Source: Brevibacillus fortis (GTDB taxonomy: Bacteria; Bacillota; Bacilli; Brevibacillales; Brevibacillaceae). From it: a stretch of DNA of 64,000 nucleotides. Made by a program: the position numbers and the translations under genes. The DNA is taken from NCBI RefSeq assembly GCF_003013395.1, contig NZ_PXZM01000036.1, positions 124,001 through 188,000 on the forward strand. Direction: 5' to 3'. Under the pieces are notes generated by a model that had not been told where the DNA came from, made no database searches, and worked only from the letters and a program-made list of their open reading frames with translations. This document shows, in pieces, positions 1 through 8,932 of this stretch. Every line of letters begins with the position of its first letter. Position 1 is the stretch's first letter.

Positions 1-1
1 G

Positions 2-1210
2 AAAACAACGGTAGAAGCACACGTAGAGTGGAACAGCTTTTTGCAGCAGCAGTACGGTGTGACTTTTGACAAGACGGTAACTCGCGAGCAATTTGAGAAA
101 GCGTTGTTCAAGATTATATCTGCTACCACAAGTATATCGGAAAAAGACTTGTCAGCCAAAACTTTCTTGCCTGAATCCAAAGATGCCTCCAAGCTGGTTG
201 TATGGGAAGCGGTCAGTGCTGCCGCAAAAGCTGCAGAGTTAAAAGAACTCGGGTATACATATAGCGAGGAAAAAGTGGCGGCTGCCTTGAAAAAAGCAGG
301 GATTTCCTATAAAAAAAGCGGCACGCTTACCTTGCAGGCTGCACAAGAGCTGGCTGTAGCGATTGACACGGGGCTTGTGTCCGCCAATACTTTGAAGACA
401 GCTTCTGTAGACGGGGCAGTATCCGCAGAGCTTGCGAGTCAATTGCTAGCAAAAGTAGCAGAGTTCCATGGCTCAGCCAAAAACTATTTGGGCACAATCG
501 CCGATGAAGAGATTTTTGGCAAGCTCGCCCAGGCGTGGAACGAATCGCAAATCATTAAAGCCGGTGAATTGCAAGAGCTCGTGGACAAAGGCTTGAAGCA
601 AAATCTGATTACTGGCTACAATCTGAAGGATGCCGCATTCGAACCTCATTTTGATCCACAGCGCACGATTATGTATGGGCATAGTGATATCGCCCACGCC
701 ATTCAATTAATCGGTCTGTTAAAAAGTGAAGGCGTCGATGCAAAAGTTCAATTTGAACCGAAAACTTCTGCCTTCATTTACTTGAAAGAATGGGGAGAGC
801 CCGCTCAAACAGCGGATTATCAGGTCGTTCAGATTGAAAACGGCAACTACATTGCGTATGCCAAGGAGTACGATCTCAGCCTGGAATTCGACAGTGTAGA
901 AGAGAAAGAGAAGTTCCAGCCACTTGTTTTGAAATATGCCAAACGGGATCAAGAGGACATGACCGGATTGCTCAAGGCTTCTTGGTGGCAGCCGCTTTAT
1001 CATTCCCGTACGGAGCTGGCAGATTATGCTGTCATTACGAACAACGTGTTAAAAGATGGTCGTTTTGTCGTGCAGTCTTTCTCCCTAAATGAAGAATCAC
1101 CAAAAGTCGTGGAAGGCTTCCACAAGCTGAATGACAAAGTAAAGGTAGAGACATACAAGTTTTGGGTAGATCAGCCGTTCTTTAACTATCTCAACGGCGA
1201 ATCGAAGTAA
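2..1210 (+). CDS. Secreted/surface protein, SLH-like repeats (5' end outside window)
   Basis: The reading frame is open from base 2, so the N-terminus lies outside the window; the TTG at 41 is only an internal codon. The visible 400 residues begin with helical, lysine- and alanine-rich segments (for example VTREQFEKALFKI and LTLQAAQELAVAI) that resemble S-layer homology (SLH) repeats, which anchor proteins to cell-wall polysaccharide. The last ~200 residues are a mixed alpha/beta region with no catalytic motif that I recognise. No membrane anchor is visible at the C-terminus. A strong terminator follows directly. Function is unknown; surface location is inferred from the SLH-like pattern only. 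Confidence 0.6.
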   Translation, partial: KTTVEAHVEWNSFLQQQYGVTFDKTVTREQFEKALFKIISATTSISEKDLSAKTFLPESKDASKLVVWEAVSAAAKAAELKELGYTYSEEKVAAALKKAGISYKKSGTLTLQAAQELAVAIDTGLVSANTLKTASVDGAVSAELASQLLAKVAEFHGSAKNYLGTIADEEIFGKLAQAWNESQIIKAGELQELVDKGLKQNLITGYNLKDAAFEPHFDPQRTIMYGHSDIAHAIQLIGLLKSEGVDAKVQFEPKTSAFIYLKEWGEPAQTADYQVVQIENGNYIAYAKEYDLSLEFDSVEEKEKFQPLVLKYAKRDQEDMTGLLKASWWQPLYHSRTELADYAVITNNVLKDGRFVVQSFSLNEESPKVVEGFHKLNDKVKVETYKFWVDQPFFNYLNGESK

Positions 1211-1223
1211 ATACTGTACATCG

Positions 1224-1270
1224 AAAAGCGTCCTTCCCTTCACAAAAGCGGGGAAAGGACGCTTTCTTCT
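1224..1270 (+). terminator. Rho-independent terminator
   Basis: A GC-rich hairpin with arms near 1225-1238 and 1251-1265 (AAAGCGTCCTTCCC against GGGAAAGGACGCTTT, one bulge) is followed by a pyrimidine-rich tail. It closes the first gene. Confidence 0.75.
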
Positions 1271-1324
1271 ATTACATTGATAATGGATTAAAAAATCCTT
1301 TTAGCGGATTGTGTCTATTTATGG

Positions 1325-1330
1325 TATAAT
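1325..1330 (+). promoter_or_regulatory. Extended -10 promoter element
   Basis: TATAAT preceded by TG plus one base (TGGTATAAT) is an extended -10. The -35 region is weak. It lies about 70 bp before the start of the secreted protein at 1397. Confidence 0.5.
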
Positions 1331-1396
1331 TTAGGGATAACCGTTGATTTATGGCGACGGTTGTATAGTTATGCTGAGAGTTTGGGAGGGAATGAA

Positions 1397-2656
1397 GTGA
1401 AAAAGAAAGCGATAATTCTACTGTTGTCCTGCTGTTTGTTTGCTTCGACAGCATTCGCAGCAAGCGCAGCATCGACAATGCCAACCTCACCGCAAAGTGG
1501 AACAGGAATATCCGTGGAGGCACCAGCAGATTTGTCAAAAGGGCTGCTCGTGAATACCTTCACTTCCCATCAGTGGAGACAAGATTCGCTTACGAAGCTA
1601 CTGGGGAAATCCGTGAAAGAATTTGATGAATATGTGTATTATCCACAAGGTGTCAGCATGAAGTGGGACGAAAATAAGCAAGCGTTTGCCGTTCTTGTTG
1701 AACCTTCCTATAAAGGTGAAGTTGTAAAAGGTATTACGACCTCTAAAAGAAAAGACGAGATCGTCCGGGTCTTGGGTAAACCACATTTTTCGGATGAAAA
1801 ACTTGAGTTGATTGGATATGCGGAACAGGGCTATCACTTGTTTTTCACGTTTGCTCAGGATAAAGTAAAAGCCATTTCCATTTATCGTCGTGATCAGATC
1901 GCCGATACAAAAGCACTTGTTGATATGGCTAAAAATTTGCAAGCGTATGGTGAAAAATTAGGGGCACCCGCTGAATATGCTGATTTTTCTATCTTTGGTG
2001 CATGGGGTAAGCCAGATTTTTCGTACCACCTCAGAGGAGTCGGTACATATGCCTGGGAATATCCATCCAGAGGTATCGCCTACGATGGTATGCCAGATGA
2101 TGCAACACTAACCATCTATAGTAATTTTCCGAGCAAAGACAAGCTCACTGACTTAAAAAACGTAAAAAACATCGTCTTTTCCAAAGAAGATTCCCTGTTC
2201 TTGATCGAAAAAATGAGAATCGAAACCGAAAAAGAAAAAATCGAATTGGCGAAAAAAGCTGGAATCCCGTCACCAGACAAGAAAAAGATCGCGGTAATTG
2301 ATTCAGACAATTTGTACAATACGGCGAACATTCGCTTTTATCAGCCAGACTACACACCGCAAGCTCAACTGTTTCCAGGGTATTTTCTCGATGAAGTAAC
2401 ATGGTTGGACAACAACTGGATCTTGTATCAGACGATGATGGGTGTCGGAGTTTACCATGTTACTACACATGAAAAGATAGAAATTGTAGGGATGGAGAAA
2501 AAGGCAAACGAGCCGTTTGATATGCTGGATGTCAATATAGTCAAGCCTGATCTAACGCAAAAAGCAATTGTGTTTGAAGTCAGCATGAAAGAGAAGAAAC
2601 AGACTTACACCGTTCGCTATCAAATCACGGGTGACAAAATTACGTTCACCTGGTAG
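1397..2656 (+). CDS. Secreted protein of unknown function
   Basis: The GTG at 1397 is chosen because GGGAGGG lies 6 bp upstream and translation then begins with a classic signal peptide (MKKKAIILLLSCCLFAST, then AFA-A cleavage site near residue 20). Starting further upstream at 1361 would put a non-signal extension in front. The mature ~395 residues contain repeated 'LGK-[VP]' segments (LLGKSVKEF near residue 50, VLGKPHFSD near 120) that recall the small DUF4309/YjgB-type extracellular domains, then a charged segment near 260-300 and a beta-rich C-terminus. No catalytic motif is visible. It ends close to a convergent gene, with only 10 bp between stop codons and no clear terminator. Confidence 0.65.
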   Translation: MKKKAIILLLSCCLFASTAFAASAASTMPTSPQSGTGISVEAPADLSKGLLVNTFTSHQWRQDSLTKLLGKSVKEFDEYVYYPQGVSMKWDENKQAFAVLVEPSYKGEVVKGITTSKRKDEIVRVLGKPHFSDEKLELIGYAEQGYHLFFTFAQDKVKAISIYRRDQIADTKALVDMAKNLQAYGEKLGAPAEYADFSIFGAWGKPDFSYHLRGVGTYAWEYPSRGIAYDGMPDDATLTIYSNFPSKDKLTDLKNVKNIVFSKEDSLFLIEKMRIETEKEKIELAKKAGIPSPDKKKIAVIDSDNLYNTANIRFYQPDYTPQAQLFPGYFLDEVTWLDNNWILYQTMMGVGVYHVTTHEKIEIVGMEKKANEPFDMLDVNIVKPDLTQKAIVFEVSMKEKKQTYTVRYQITGDKITFTW

Positions 2657-2666
2657 GGAGCAGGGA

Positions 2667-3095
2667 TTATCGTTCTTTGTTGGCGCTGATGGGCGAGTTG
2701 GCTGCTTCCTTCTCGGCCAAGTACGAGCGCATGCCTCGAACGAACAACTCACGAAGGACTTCCTGCTGTGTTTTGCTGCTGACGAGAGAGCGAATGAGCT
2801 CCAGCTCAGCTACCAATTCGGAATCCAGGTGAAGGTTGACAGTCTTCCCTTTTGTTCGCGGATGCAGCTCGTAGTACTCCGCTGATTTTTTTATGGTTCC
2901 TTCGATGACAACAGCTTCGTCCAACCATTCATGGTGGCGGATATACAAGCATGGTGCTTCTAAAATAATATGGGTCAGTTCCTCGCTAAAACGAATCGCG
3001 AGGGGCTGGCCTTTTTTTTTATGCAAGTCGCGGATTTGTCGGGATCGCTCTTGATTGGTAACTGTATTTTCCAGCGTGATTACGGCCAGTTCCAT
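2667..3095 (-). CDS. Hypothetical protein (second gene of a leftward pair)
   Basis: A 142-residue protein starting at ATG 3095. The middle segment contains HHEWLDEAVVIEGTIKKSAE, and the C-terminal half is helical and charged (LDSELVAELELIRSLVSS). The C-terminal helix pair is somewhat like a ribbon-helix-helix or antitoxin-type region, but I cannot assign a family. Its start lies 9 bp past the stop of the upstream gene, so the two are almost certainly co-transcribed. It may be a DNA-binding partner of its neighbour, which has a helix-turn-helix-like middle; that is inference. Confidence 0.6.
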   Translation of the reverse strand: MELAVITLENTVTNQERSRQIRDLHKKKGQPLAIRFSEELTHIILEAPCLYIRHHEWLDEAVVIEGTIKKSAEYYELHPRTKGKTVNLHLDSELVAELELIRSLVSSKTQQEVLRELFVRGMRSYLAEKEAANSPISANKER

Positions 3096-3104
3096 AGTGC
3101 CTCC

Positions 3105-3617
3105 TTACGGGATGAGCAGTTCTTCTTCTGCTACCGACATCAATACTTCTCCCGTTTTTTCCAATTGGACTTGGTAGGTGAAGTGCTGATCGCTTCGCTC
3201 AACGGAGGTGATCATTCCCCAGCAGCACTTGCTATCTCTTCTGAGCTGGACACGATCCAAAACCTCAAAGCTAGGGCGAAGATACCCTTTTTTATATAGA
3301 TAAGTGAGGACGGATTCTCGAGGAAATAGAAATCGTTTGTTTCCTTGTTTACTGACCAATAGGGGGAAGGTCTCCCGTTCGTCTATACAATCCCCTAAAT
3401 AGCCTTGATCTGCCCAGCGTTTGACGGTAGCCATACTGCCTACACGGCCTGCTTTCGTCTCTAGGATGTCTAGTATTTCGCGTGAAGAGAGAAACGCTTT
3501 GCGCCATTCGAGCTGCGTCAGGTAGTTTTTGCGCTCTGCTTCCAATTGACTTAGAAGTGTTTGTGCATCCGCGATTTTCTGTTTCACTAGCCTGATTTCG
3601 AGGTCGTAATCCTTCAT
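3105..3617 (-). CDS. Hypothetical protein with N-terminal coiled coil and MerR/HTH-like middle
   Basis: A 170-residue protein starting at ATG 3617 with an AAAGGG ribosome site. Residues 1-45 form a heptad-like coiled coil (LVKQKIADAQTLLSQLEAERK). Residues 50-100 (SREILDILETKAG... ATVKRWADQGYLG) look like a MerR/excisionase-type helix-turn-helix that selects a site or partner, followed by GNKRFLFPRESVLTYL, which resembles the wing after such a helix-turn-helix. The C-terminal 60 residues are beta-rich. It is the first gene of the leftward pair and divergent from preT, with 186 bp between them. Role unknown; a DNA-binding function is plausible. Confidence 0.6.
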   Translation of the reverse strand: MKDYDLEIRLVKQKIADAQTLLSQLEAERKNYLTQLEWRKAFLSSREILDILETKAGRVGSMATVKRWADQGYLGDCIDERETFPLLVSKQGNKRFLFPRESVLTYLYKKGYLRPSFEVLDRVQLRRDSKCCWGMITSVERSDQHFTYQVQLEKTGEVLMSVAEEELLIP

Positions 3618-3660
3618 ACGGGACGGCCCTTTCTTCCGTGTTTGTTTTCATCCTATTCGA

Positions 3661-3678
3661 ACATGAAATCATTCATGT
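3661..3678. promoter_or_regulatory. Palindrome in the divergent preT intergenic region
   Basis: ACATGAA and TTCATGT are 7-bp inverted arms around a 4-bp centre, within the 186-bp region between the leftward unknown pair and preT. A second short palindrome-like element (GCGATTTCGC) lies near 3742. Either could be a regulator site for the pyrimidine operon. No convincing -35/-10 pair was found. Confidence 0.3.
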
Positions 3679-3803
3679 CAATACAAGCGAATTGATTTCG
3701 TTTCCTTGCTAGGTAAATACGAAATGTAACAATCATAAAAAAGCGATTTCGCACATTGATTAATAGCAAACATGTATAGATCTGGTGAGGAGGTTGTGGA
3801 CAG

Positions 3804-5150
3804 ATGAGCATTCCCAATGATCTCGCGAAAAATTTCGCAGAAGTTGTGCCTGCCCTAAAACCGAAGGAAGCCATCGATGAGGCGAATCGCTGCTTGTATT
3901 GCTACGACGCACCCTGTATTAAGGCTTGTCCCACCTCGATTGACATCCCTTCCTTCATCAAAAAAATTGCGACCGGGAATATGTTCGGATCAGCCCGGAC
4001 CATCATGGAATCGAATCCCGTCGGGGCGAGCTGTGCGCGCGTTTGTCCAACAGAGGAGCTGTGTGAGGGTGCCTGTGTACTAAATTCAGCTTCCAAGCCA
4101 ATCATGATCGGTCTTCTCCAGCGTCACGCGACAGACTGGGCAATCAAAAATCAAGCAACACTTTTTTCAAAAGGCGAAGAAAATGGGAGACGGGTAGCCA
4201 TCGTTGGAGCGGGCCCGGCGGGGTTATCAGCTGCGCGTGAGCTTGCACGTCTCGGCTATGCGGTTACGGTATTTGAAGCAAAGGAAAAGGCAGGAGGATT
4301 GAATACGTACGGCATCGTCTCTTTCCGTCTGCCACAGGAAATTTCGCTATGGGAAGTAGAGCAAGTAGAAGCGTTGGGGGTAGAGATACGTACCAATACG
4401 CGAATCGGCGTGGATGTATCGCCAGAAGTGCTATTAGATCAGTATGATTCCATCCTGTTGGCAGCAGGTATGGGCAATGTCCCTTCGCTGCAGATCCCGG
4501 GAGAAGAATTAGAAGGTGTCCTCGATGCCATCGCACTCGTGGAGGAGACCAAGACCAAGCCACCATCAGACGAAATGCTCGGCAAAAAAGTCGTCATCAT
4601 CGGTGCTGGGAATACGGCTATTGATGCTGCCACCTGTTCGAAACGACTGGGGGCAGACAATGTTCAGATTCTGTACCGGCGGACGGTTCAAGAGATGTCC
4701 TGTTATCAGTTTGAGTACGAATTCGCCAAGCAGGATGGCGTAGAATTCCGCTGGCTCGTTGCCCCAACACGTGTACTGGAGGAAAACGGCCGAGTGAAAG
4801 GCTTGGAACTAGTGCGAATGGAGCTAGGTGAGCCGGATGAGAAAGGAAGAAAGCGTCCGGTACAAATTCCAGGCAGTCATTTTGTCATCGAAGTAGATTA
4901 TGTCGTCAAAGCGATCGGACAAAACAGGCATCTATCATTGATTGAATCATTCGGGCTTCAACACCGCAATGGGATTGTCGAGGTCGAGGAAGGCACCTAT
5001 CGAACCTCCCATGTCAAAGTTTACGCGGCGGGCGATGTCATTTTTGGGGGAGGAAAGACAGATGCGATGGTAGTCGATGCAGCCAATCATGGGAAACGAG
5101 CCGCTCATGCCATCCACCAATCGCTCAATGATCAAAAACAGCCGGTATAA
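3804..5150 (+). CDS. preT: NAD-dependent dihydropyrimidine dehydrogenase, PreT subunit
   Basis: This is the electron-input subunit of the two-part dihydropyrimidine dehydrogenase that reduces uracil and thymine to the 5,6-dihydro forms, the first step of reductive pyrimidine breakdown. The N-terminus has the GltD-like iron-sulfur region: CLYCYDAPCIKACP (about residues 30-43) and CARVCPTEELCEGAC (about 77-91). A FAD-binding GAGPAGLSAA follows near 134 and an NAD(P)-binding GAGNTAIDAA near 267. C-terminal AAGDVIFGG is the usual second FAD contact. The 448-residue length fits the family. Start: ATG 3804 with GAGGAGG 10 bp upstream. preA follows after 15 bp, consistent with a PreTA heteromer in the cytoplasm. 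Confidence 0.92.
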   Translation: MSIPNDLAKNFAEVVPALKPKEAIDEANRCLYCYDAPCIKACPTSIDIPSFIKKIATGNMFGSARTIMESNPVGASCARVCPTEELCEGACVLNSASKPIMIGLLQRHATDWAIKNQATLFSKGEENGRRVAIVGAGPAGLSAARELARLGYAVTVFEAKEKAGGLNTYGIVSFRLPQEISLWEVEQVEALGVEIRTNTRIGVDVSPEVLLDQYDSILLAAGMGNVPSLQIPGEELEGVLDAIALVEETKTKPPSDEMLGKKVVIIGAGNTAIDAATCSKRLGADNVQILYRRTVQEMSCYQFEYEFAKQDGVEFRWLVAPTRVLEENGRVKGLELVRMELGEPDEKGRKRPVQIPGSHFVIEVDYVVKAIGQNRHLSLIESFGLQHRNGIVEVEEGTYRTSHVKVYAAGDVIFGGGKTDAMVVDAANHGKRAAHAIHQSLNDQKQPV

Positions 5151-5165
5151 AGGAGGAAACCTATC

Positions 5166-6443
5166 ATGGCAGATCTCAGCATTAATCTGGCGGGAATCCA
5201 ATCCCCGAACCCATTCTGGTTGGCCTCTGCGCCGCCGACTAATTCAGGCTACCAAGTACAGCGTGCCTTTGAAGCGGGCTGGGGTGGCGCGGTCTGGAAG
5301 ACACTCGGAGAGCCGATCATCAACGTCACGTCCCGTTTTGCAGGACTGAACTTCGGGGGACAGCGCGTCTTTGGTTTTAACAACATTGAACTGATTACGG
5401 ACAAACCGCTTGAGGTCAATCTGAAGGAAATGGATGAAACGAAGCGCCGTTTTCCAAAGCACACCTTGATTGCTTCGCTCATGGTTGAACATAAGCAGGA
5501 AGCATGGCACGAGATTGTCAAAAAGGTGGAGGCAATCGGCGTAGACGGTCTGGAACTGAATTTCGGCTGTCCGCACGGCATGGCAGAGCGCGGGATGGGC
5601 TCTGCGGTCGGTCAACATCCAGATTTAATCCGGCAACAGGTCGAATGGGTAAAAGAAGTAGCGCAAACCCCTGTCATCGTCAAGCTCACCCCAAACATTA
5701 CGGACATACGCTTTACAGCAAGGGCCGCGACTCAGGGTGGAGCCGATGCCATCAGCATGATCAACACCATTAACAGTTTGATAGGGGTTGATCTCGAGAA
5801 ATGGCTGCCGATCCCACATGTAGATGGAAAAGGGGCGCACGGCGGCTATTGTGGACCTGCTGTCAAACCAATCGCCCTGAATATGGTCGCAGAATGTGCA
5901 CGCGATCCCAAGGTTGGTATCCCAATCTCTGGTATTGGAGGAATCTCTGACTGGCGCGATACCGTTGAATTTTTGCTGATGGGAGCAACGGGTGTTCAAG
6001 TATGTACGGCCGCCATGCATCATGGATTCCGGATCGTGGAAGATATGATTGATGGACTTACCAATTACCTGGATCAGCGCGGAATTGCCTCTGTGATGGA
6101 TATTGTCGGAAAAGCCGTGCATACGTACTCGGATTGGGGACATCTGAATCTAAATTACAAGGTTGTGGCGCGCATCCATGACGAGACCTGTATTCATTGC
6201 AACAAGTGTCATATCGCTTGTGAGGACACCTCGCATCAATGCATTGACATTGTTCCTGATGCAGCGACGGGCAAAGAGCGCCTGGTCGTACGAGAAGAAG
6301 ATTGTGTCGGCTGTAATTTGTGCTCCATCGTTTGTCCGGTGGAAGGGACGATCGAGATGGTCGAGATTCCGAGCGCCAAAACCCCTCTCAGTTGGAATCA
6401 GCGACAGGCTGCTTTGGCTGCGGGTGGCAGCTGCGAGCTGTGA
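5166..6443 (+). CDS. preA: Dihydropyrimidine dehydrogenase, PreA subunit
   Basis: This is the catalytic FMN subunit paired with PreT. Residues 1-320 form a class-1-type dihydroorotate-dehydrogenase TIM barrel: LNFGCPHGMAERGMG near 135-150, the VKLTPNITDI phosphate-side strand, and GIGGISDWRDTVEFLLMGA near 255-275. The C-terminus carries two 4Fe-4S clusters: CIHCNKCHIAC (about 342-352) and CVGCNLCSIVCPVEG (about 381-395). The position where the mammalian enzyme has its catalytic Cys (the xxGQ loop) is Val here (SAVGQ); bacterial PreA also appears to lack that Cys, so this is not read as inactivation. AAAGGAGG lies upstream of ATG 5166. The 425-residue length is normal. Confidence 0.92.
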   Translation: MADLSINLAGIQSPNPFWLASAPPTNSGYQVQRAFEAGWGGAVWKTLGEPIINVTSRFAGLNFGGQRVFGFNNIELITDKPLEVNLKEMDETKRRFPKHTLIASLMVEHKQEAWHEIVKKVEAIGVDGLELNFGCPHGMAERGMGSAVGQHPDLIRQQVEWVKEVAQTPVIVKLTPNITDIRFTARAATQGGADAISMINTINSLIGVDLEKWLPIPHVDGKGAHGGYCGPAVKPIALNMVAECARDPKVGIPISGIGGISDWRDTVEFLLMGATGVQVCTAAMHHGFRIVEDMIDGLTNYLDQRGIASVMDIVGKAVHTYSDWGHLNLNYKVVARIHDETCIHCNKCHIACEDTSHQCIDIVPDAATGKERLVVREEDCVGCNLCSIVCPVEGTIEMVEIPSAKTPLSWNQRQAALAAGGSCEL

Positions 6444-6532
6444 GGCAGTCATGTTTTCGGCCCGGGGTGCATAGCTTGTACAAGGGAAGGCATGTCTACT
6501 CGATGACGGTTTGAAGGGGAGATGATCATCGG

Positions 6533-7918
6533 ATGAAAAAATGGATTCGAAATGGCACAGTCGTGACAGCGTCAGACACGTATCAGGCGGACATTTTGAT
6601 TGAAGGGGAAAAGGTAGTCGCAATCGGCTCCAATCTGGATGTGAAAGATGCCGAAATAATCGATGCTACCGGATACTATGTTTTTCCAGGAGGTATTGAT
6701 CCACATACTCATCTCGATATGCCTTTTGGCGGAACGGTTACTTCCGATAATTTTTATACAGGCACGAAGGCAGCAGCATTTGGCGGGACGACGAGCATCA
6801 TCGATTTTTGTCTGACGAATAAAGGGGAACCATTGCATTCATCCATTTCGACCTGGTACGAAAAAGCAAGGGGCAAAGCGGTCATCGACTACGGCTTCCA
6901 CCTGATGGTTTCAGATGCGAACGATCAAGTTCTCGAGGAATTAGGAGCAGTCGTACGAAATGAAGGGATTACTTCGCTCAAGGTATTTATGGCCTACAAA
7001 AATGTGCTGATGGCCGATGATGAGACGCTATTTAAAACATTGGTTCGGGCCAAGGAGCTAGGTGCCTTGGTGCAGGTCCATGCAGAGAATGGCGACGTTC
7101 TTGATTATTTGATCAAGCAGGCGATTGCAAAAAGGCAGACAGACCCCGTGTACCACGCTTACACCCGCCCACCTGAAGCGGAAGGTGAAGCGACGGGACG
7201 AGCGATCGCATTGACTGCACTGGCAGATGCACAACTGTATGTCGTACATGTATCGTGTGCAGAGGCAGTGCGTCGAATCGCAGAAGCTCGCGAAAAAGGG
7301 TGGAATGTGTACGGGGAGACGTGCCCGCAATATTTGGTGCTCGATATTACCGATCTACAGAAGCCGGACTTTGAAGGTGCGAAGTACGTCTGGTCCCCTC
7401 CACTCCGGGAAAAGTGGAATCAGGACGTCCTGTGGAGCGCATTGAAAAATGGCATTTTGCAAACGGTCGGCTCTGATCACTGTTCCTTTAATTTCTCCGG
7501 TCAAAAAGAGTTGGGGCTAGGGGATTTCACCAAAATCCCGAATGGAGGACCAATCATTGAGGACCGGATGCGCCTACTCTTTTCAGAAGGCGTAGCAAAG
7601 GACAAGATCAGCCTTAATCAGTTCGTCGATATGACCTCTACAAAAGTAGCCAAACTGTTCGGGATGTTCCCGCAAAAAGGAACGATTGCTGTAGGCTCGG
7701 ACGCCGATATCGTGTTGTTTGATCCAACCTTGAAGCGTACCATTTCCGTTGAAACTCACCATATGAATGTCGACTACAATCCATTTGAAGGTATGGTGGT
7801 GAACGGCGATATCATTTCTGTGCTTTCGCGCGGCTCCTATGTCATTCGCGATCAGCAGTTCGTCGGTCAAGCCGGGGCTGGACGCTTTGTAAAACGATCG
7901 ACCTTTGCAAGACCGTAA
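6533..7918 (+). CDS. hydA: Dihydropyrimidinase (D-hydantoinase)
   Basis: A zinc amidohydrolase that opens the dihydropyrimidine ring to give N-carbamoyl-beta-amino acids, step two of the pathway. Visible metal ligands: the HxH in DPHTHLDMPF (about residues 57-61), the Lys expected to be carbamylated in TSLKVFMAYK (about 148-152), His in VQVHAENGD (about 182), His in YVVHVSCAEA (about 238) and Asp in VGSDHCSF (about 315). Length 461 matches the family. It follows preA after 90 bp without a terminator and precedes the ureidopropionase by 34 bp, so a four-gene operon is likely. Confidence 0.93.
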   Translation: MKKWIRNGTVVTASDTYQADILIEGEKVVAIGSNLDVKDAEIIDATGYYVFPGGIDPHTHLDMPFGGTVTSDNFYTGTKAAAFGGTTSIIDFCLTNKGEPLHSSISTWYEKARGKAVIDYGFHLMVSDANDQVLEELGAVVRNEGITSLKVFMAYKNVLMADDETLFKTLVRAKELGALVQVHAENGDVLDYLIKQAIAKRQTDPVYHAYTRPPEAEGEATGRAIALTALADAQLYVVHVSCAEAVRRIAEAREKGWNVYGETCPQYLVLDITDLQKPDFEGAKYVWSPPLREKWNQDVLWSALKNGILQTVGSDHCSFNFSGQKELGLGDFTKIPNGGPIIEDRMRLLFSEGVAKDKISLNQFVDMTSTKVAKLFGMFPQKGTIAVGSDADIVLFDPTLKRTISVETHHMNVDYNPFEGMVVNGDIISVLSRGSYVIRDQQFVGQAGAGRFVKRSTFARP

Positions 7919-7952
7919 TTCGTGAGAGCATATAAAGGCGAGGAGGGCGATT

Positions 7953-8843
7953 ATGGCAGATATCATTCGGATCGGCTTGATTCAGGCGAAAAACGAAGTC
8001 CACGGAGATGAATCGGTTCATTTGCACAAAGAAAAAGCCGTTGAGAAGCATTATAGAATGGTGCGGGAGGCGGCAGCCAAGGGAGCACAAATCATCTGTC
8101 TGCAAGAAATCTTCTATGGCCCGTATTTTTGTGCCGAGCAGCAACCGAAATGGTATGAATCAGCGGAAGAAGTCCCAAATGGACCAACCGTGCAACTGTT
8201 TTCTTCCCTTGCCCGCGAATTGGGGACCGTACTCATTTTACCTGTGTATGAGCGCGTAGGGATCGGTACGTATTACAACACGGCAGCTGTGATTGATGCG
8301 GATGGCACGTATTTGGGCAAATATCGCAAGCAGCATATTCCGCATGTGGGAGTAGGCAGCAGCGGGTGCGGCTTCTGGGAGAAATATTACTTCAAGCCCG
8401 GCAATCTCGGGTATCCCGTTTTTGAAACCGCTTTTGCCAAGGTAGGGGTCTATATCTGCTATGACCGCCATTTTCCAGAAGGCGCACGACTGTTGGGCTT
8501 GAATGGGGCGGAGATTGTATTCAATCCGTCTGCCACTGTAGCGGGCTTATCCGAATACTTGTGGAAGCTCGAACAGCCTGCTCATGCCGTTGCCAACGGT
8601 TATTATGTGGCAGCGATCAATCGGGTAGGGACAGAAGCCCCTTGGAATATGGGAGAGTTTTACGGACAATCGTACTTGGTCGATCCGCGAGGGCAATTTG
8701 TCGCCATGGGGAGTCGGGATCAGGATGAGGTCGTTATCGCTGAAATGGACCGCAACAAAATTCATGAGGTGCGGGATACGTGGCAATTTTACCGGGATCG
8801 CAGACCGGAAACCTACGAAGATATGGTAAAGCTATTACCTTAA
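7953..8843 (+). CDS. Beta-ureidopropionase / N-carbamoyl-beta-alanine amidohydrolase (nitrilase superfamily)
   Basis: This carries out the last step of reductive pyrimidine breakdown: hydrolysis of N-carbamoyl-beta-alanine (or the beta-aminoisobutyrate analogue) to the beta-amino acid, ammonia and CO2. The nitrilase Glu-Lys-Cys triad is visible: Glu in CLQEIFYG (about 51), Lys in GKYRKQHIPH (about 124) and Cys in VYICYDRHFPEGARL (about 169). Length 296 fits the family. Start ATG 7953 has GAGGAGGG upstream. It closes the pre/hyd operon and a terminator follows at 8853. The exact substrate is inferred from the operon; general C-N hydrolase members look alike. Confidence 0.88.
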   Translation: MADIIRIGLIQAKNEVHGDESVHLHKEKAVEKHYRMVREAAAKGAQIICLQEIFYGPYFCAEQQPKWYESAEEVPNGPTVQLFSSLARELGTVLILPVYERVGIGTYYNTAAVIDADGTYLGKYRKQHIPHVGVGSSGCGFWEKYYFKPGNLGYPVFETAFAKVGVYICYDRHFPEGARLLGLNGAEIVFNPSATVAGLSEYLWKLEQPAHAVANGYYVAAINRVGTEAPWNMGEFYGQSYLVDPRGQFVAMGSRDQDEVVIAEMDRNKIHEVRDTWQFYRDRRPETYEDMVKLLP

Positions 8844-8852
8844 TACAAGAGT

Positions 8853-8887
8853 GAGGGAGGTGCCGGACACGCGCCTTCCTCCTTTTC
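8853..8887 (+). terminator. Rho-independent terminator after pyrimidine operon
   Basis: An 11-bp stem with two G-T wobbles (8853-8863 with 8871-8881), a 7-base loop and a short T run. It separates the operon from the ADP-ribosyltransferase-like gene. Confidence 0.65.
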
Positions 8888-8932
8888 GCATCATTAGAAG
8901 GATTCCATCAGAGTCAAAAGGAGCGTTCAGGG

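Noticed and set aside
5244..5618. Overlapping minus-strand frames inside preA
   Set aside because: preA has full family motifs across this region, and the minus frames start without Shine-Dalgarno sequences.
5575..5625. Loss of the catalytic Cys in PreA
   Set aside because: The xxGQ loop has Val where the mammalian enzyme has Cys, but bacterial PreA proteins also appear to lack Cys there, so this is not evidence of inactivation.
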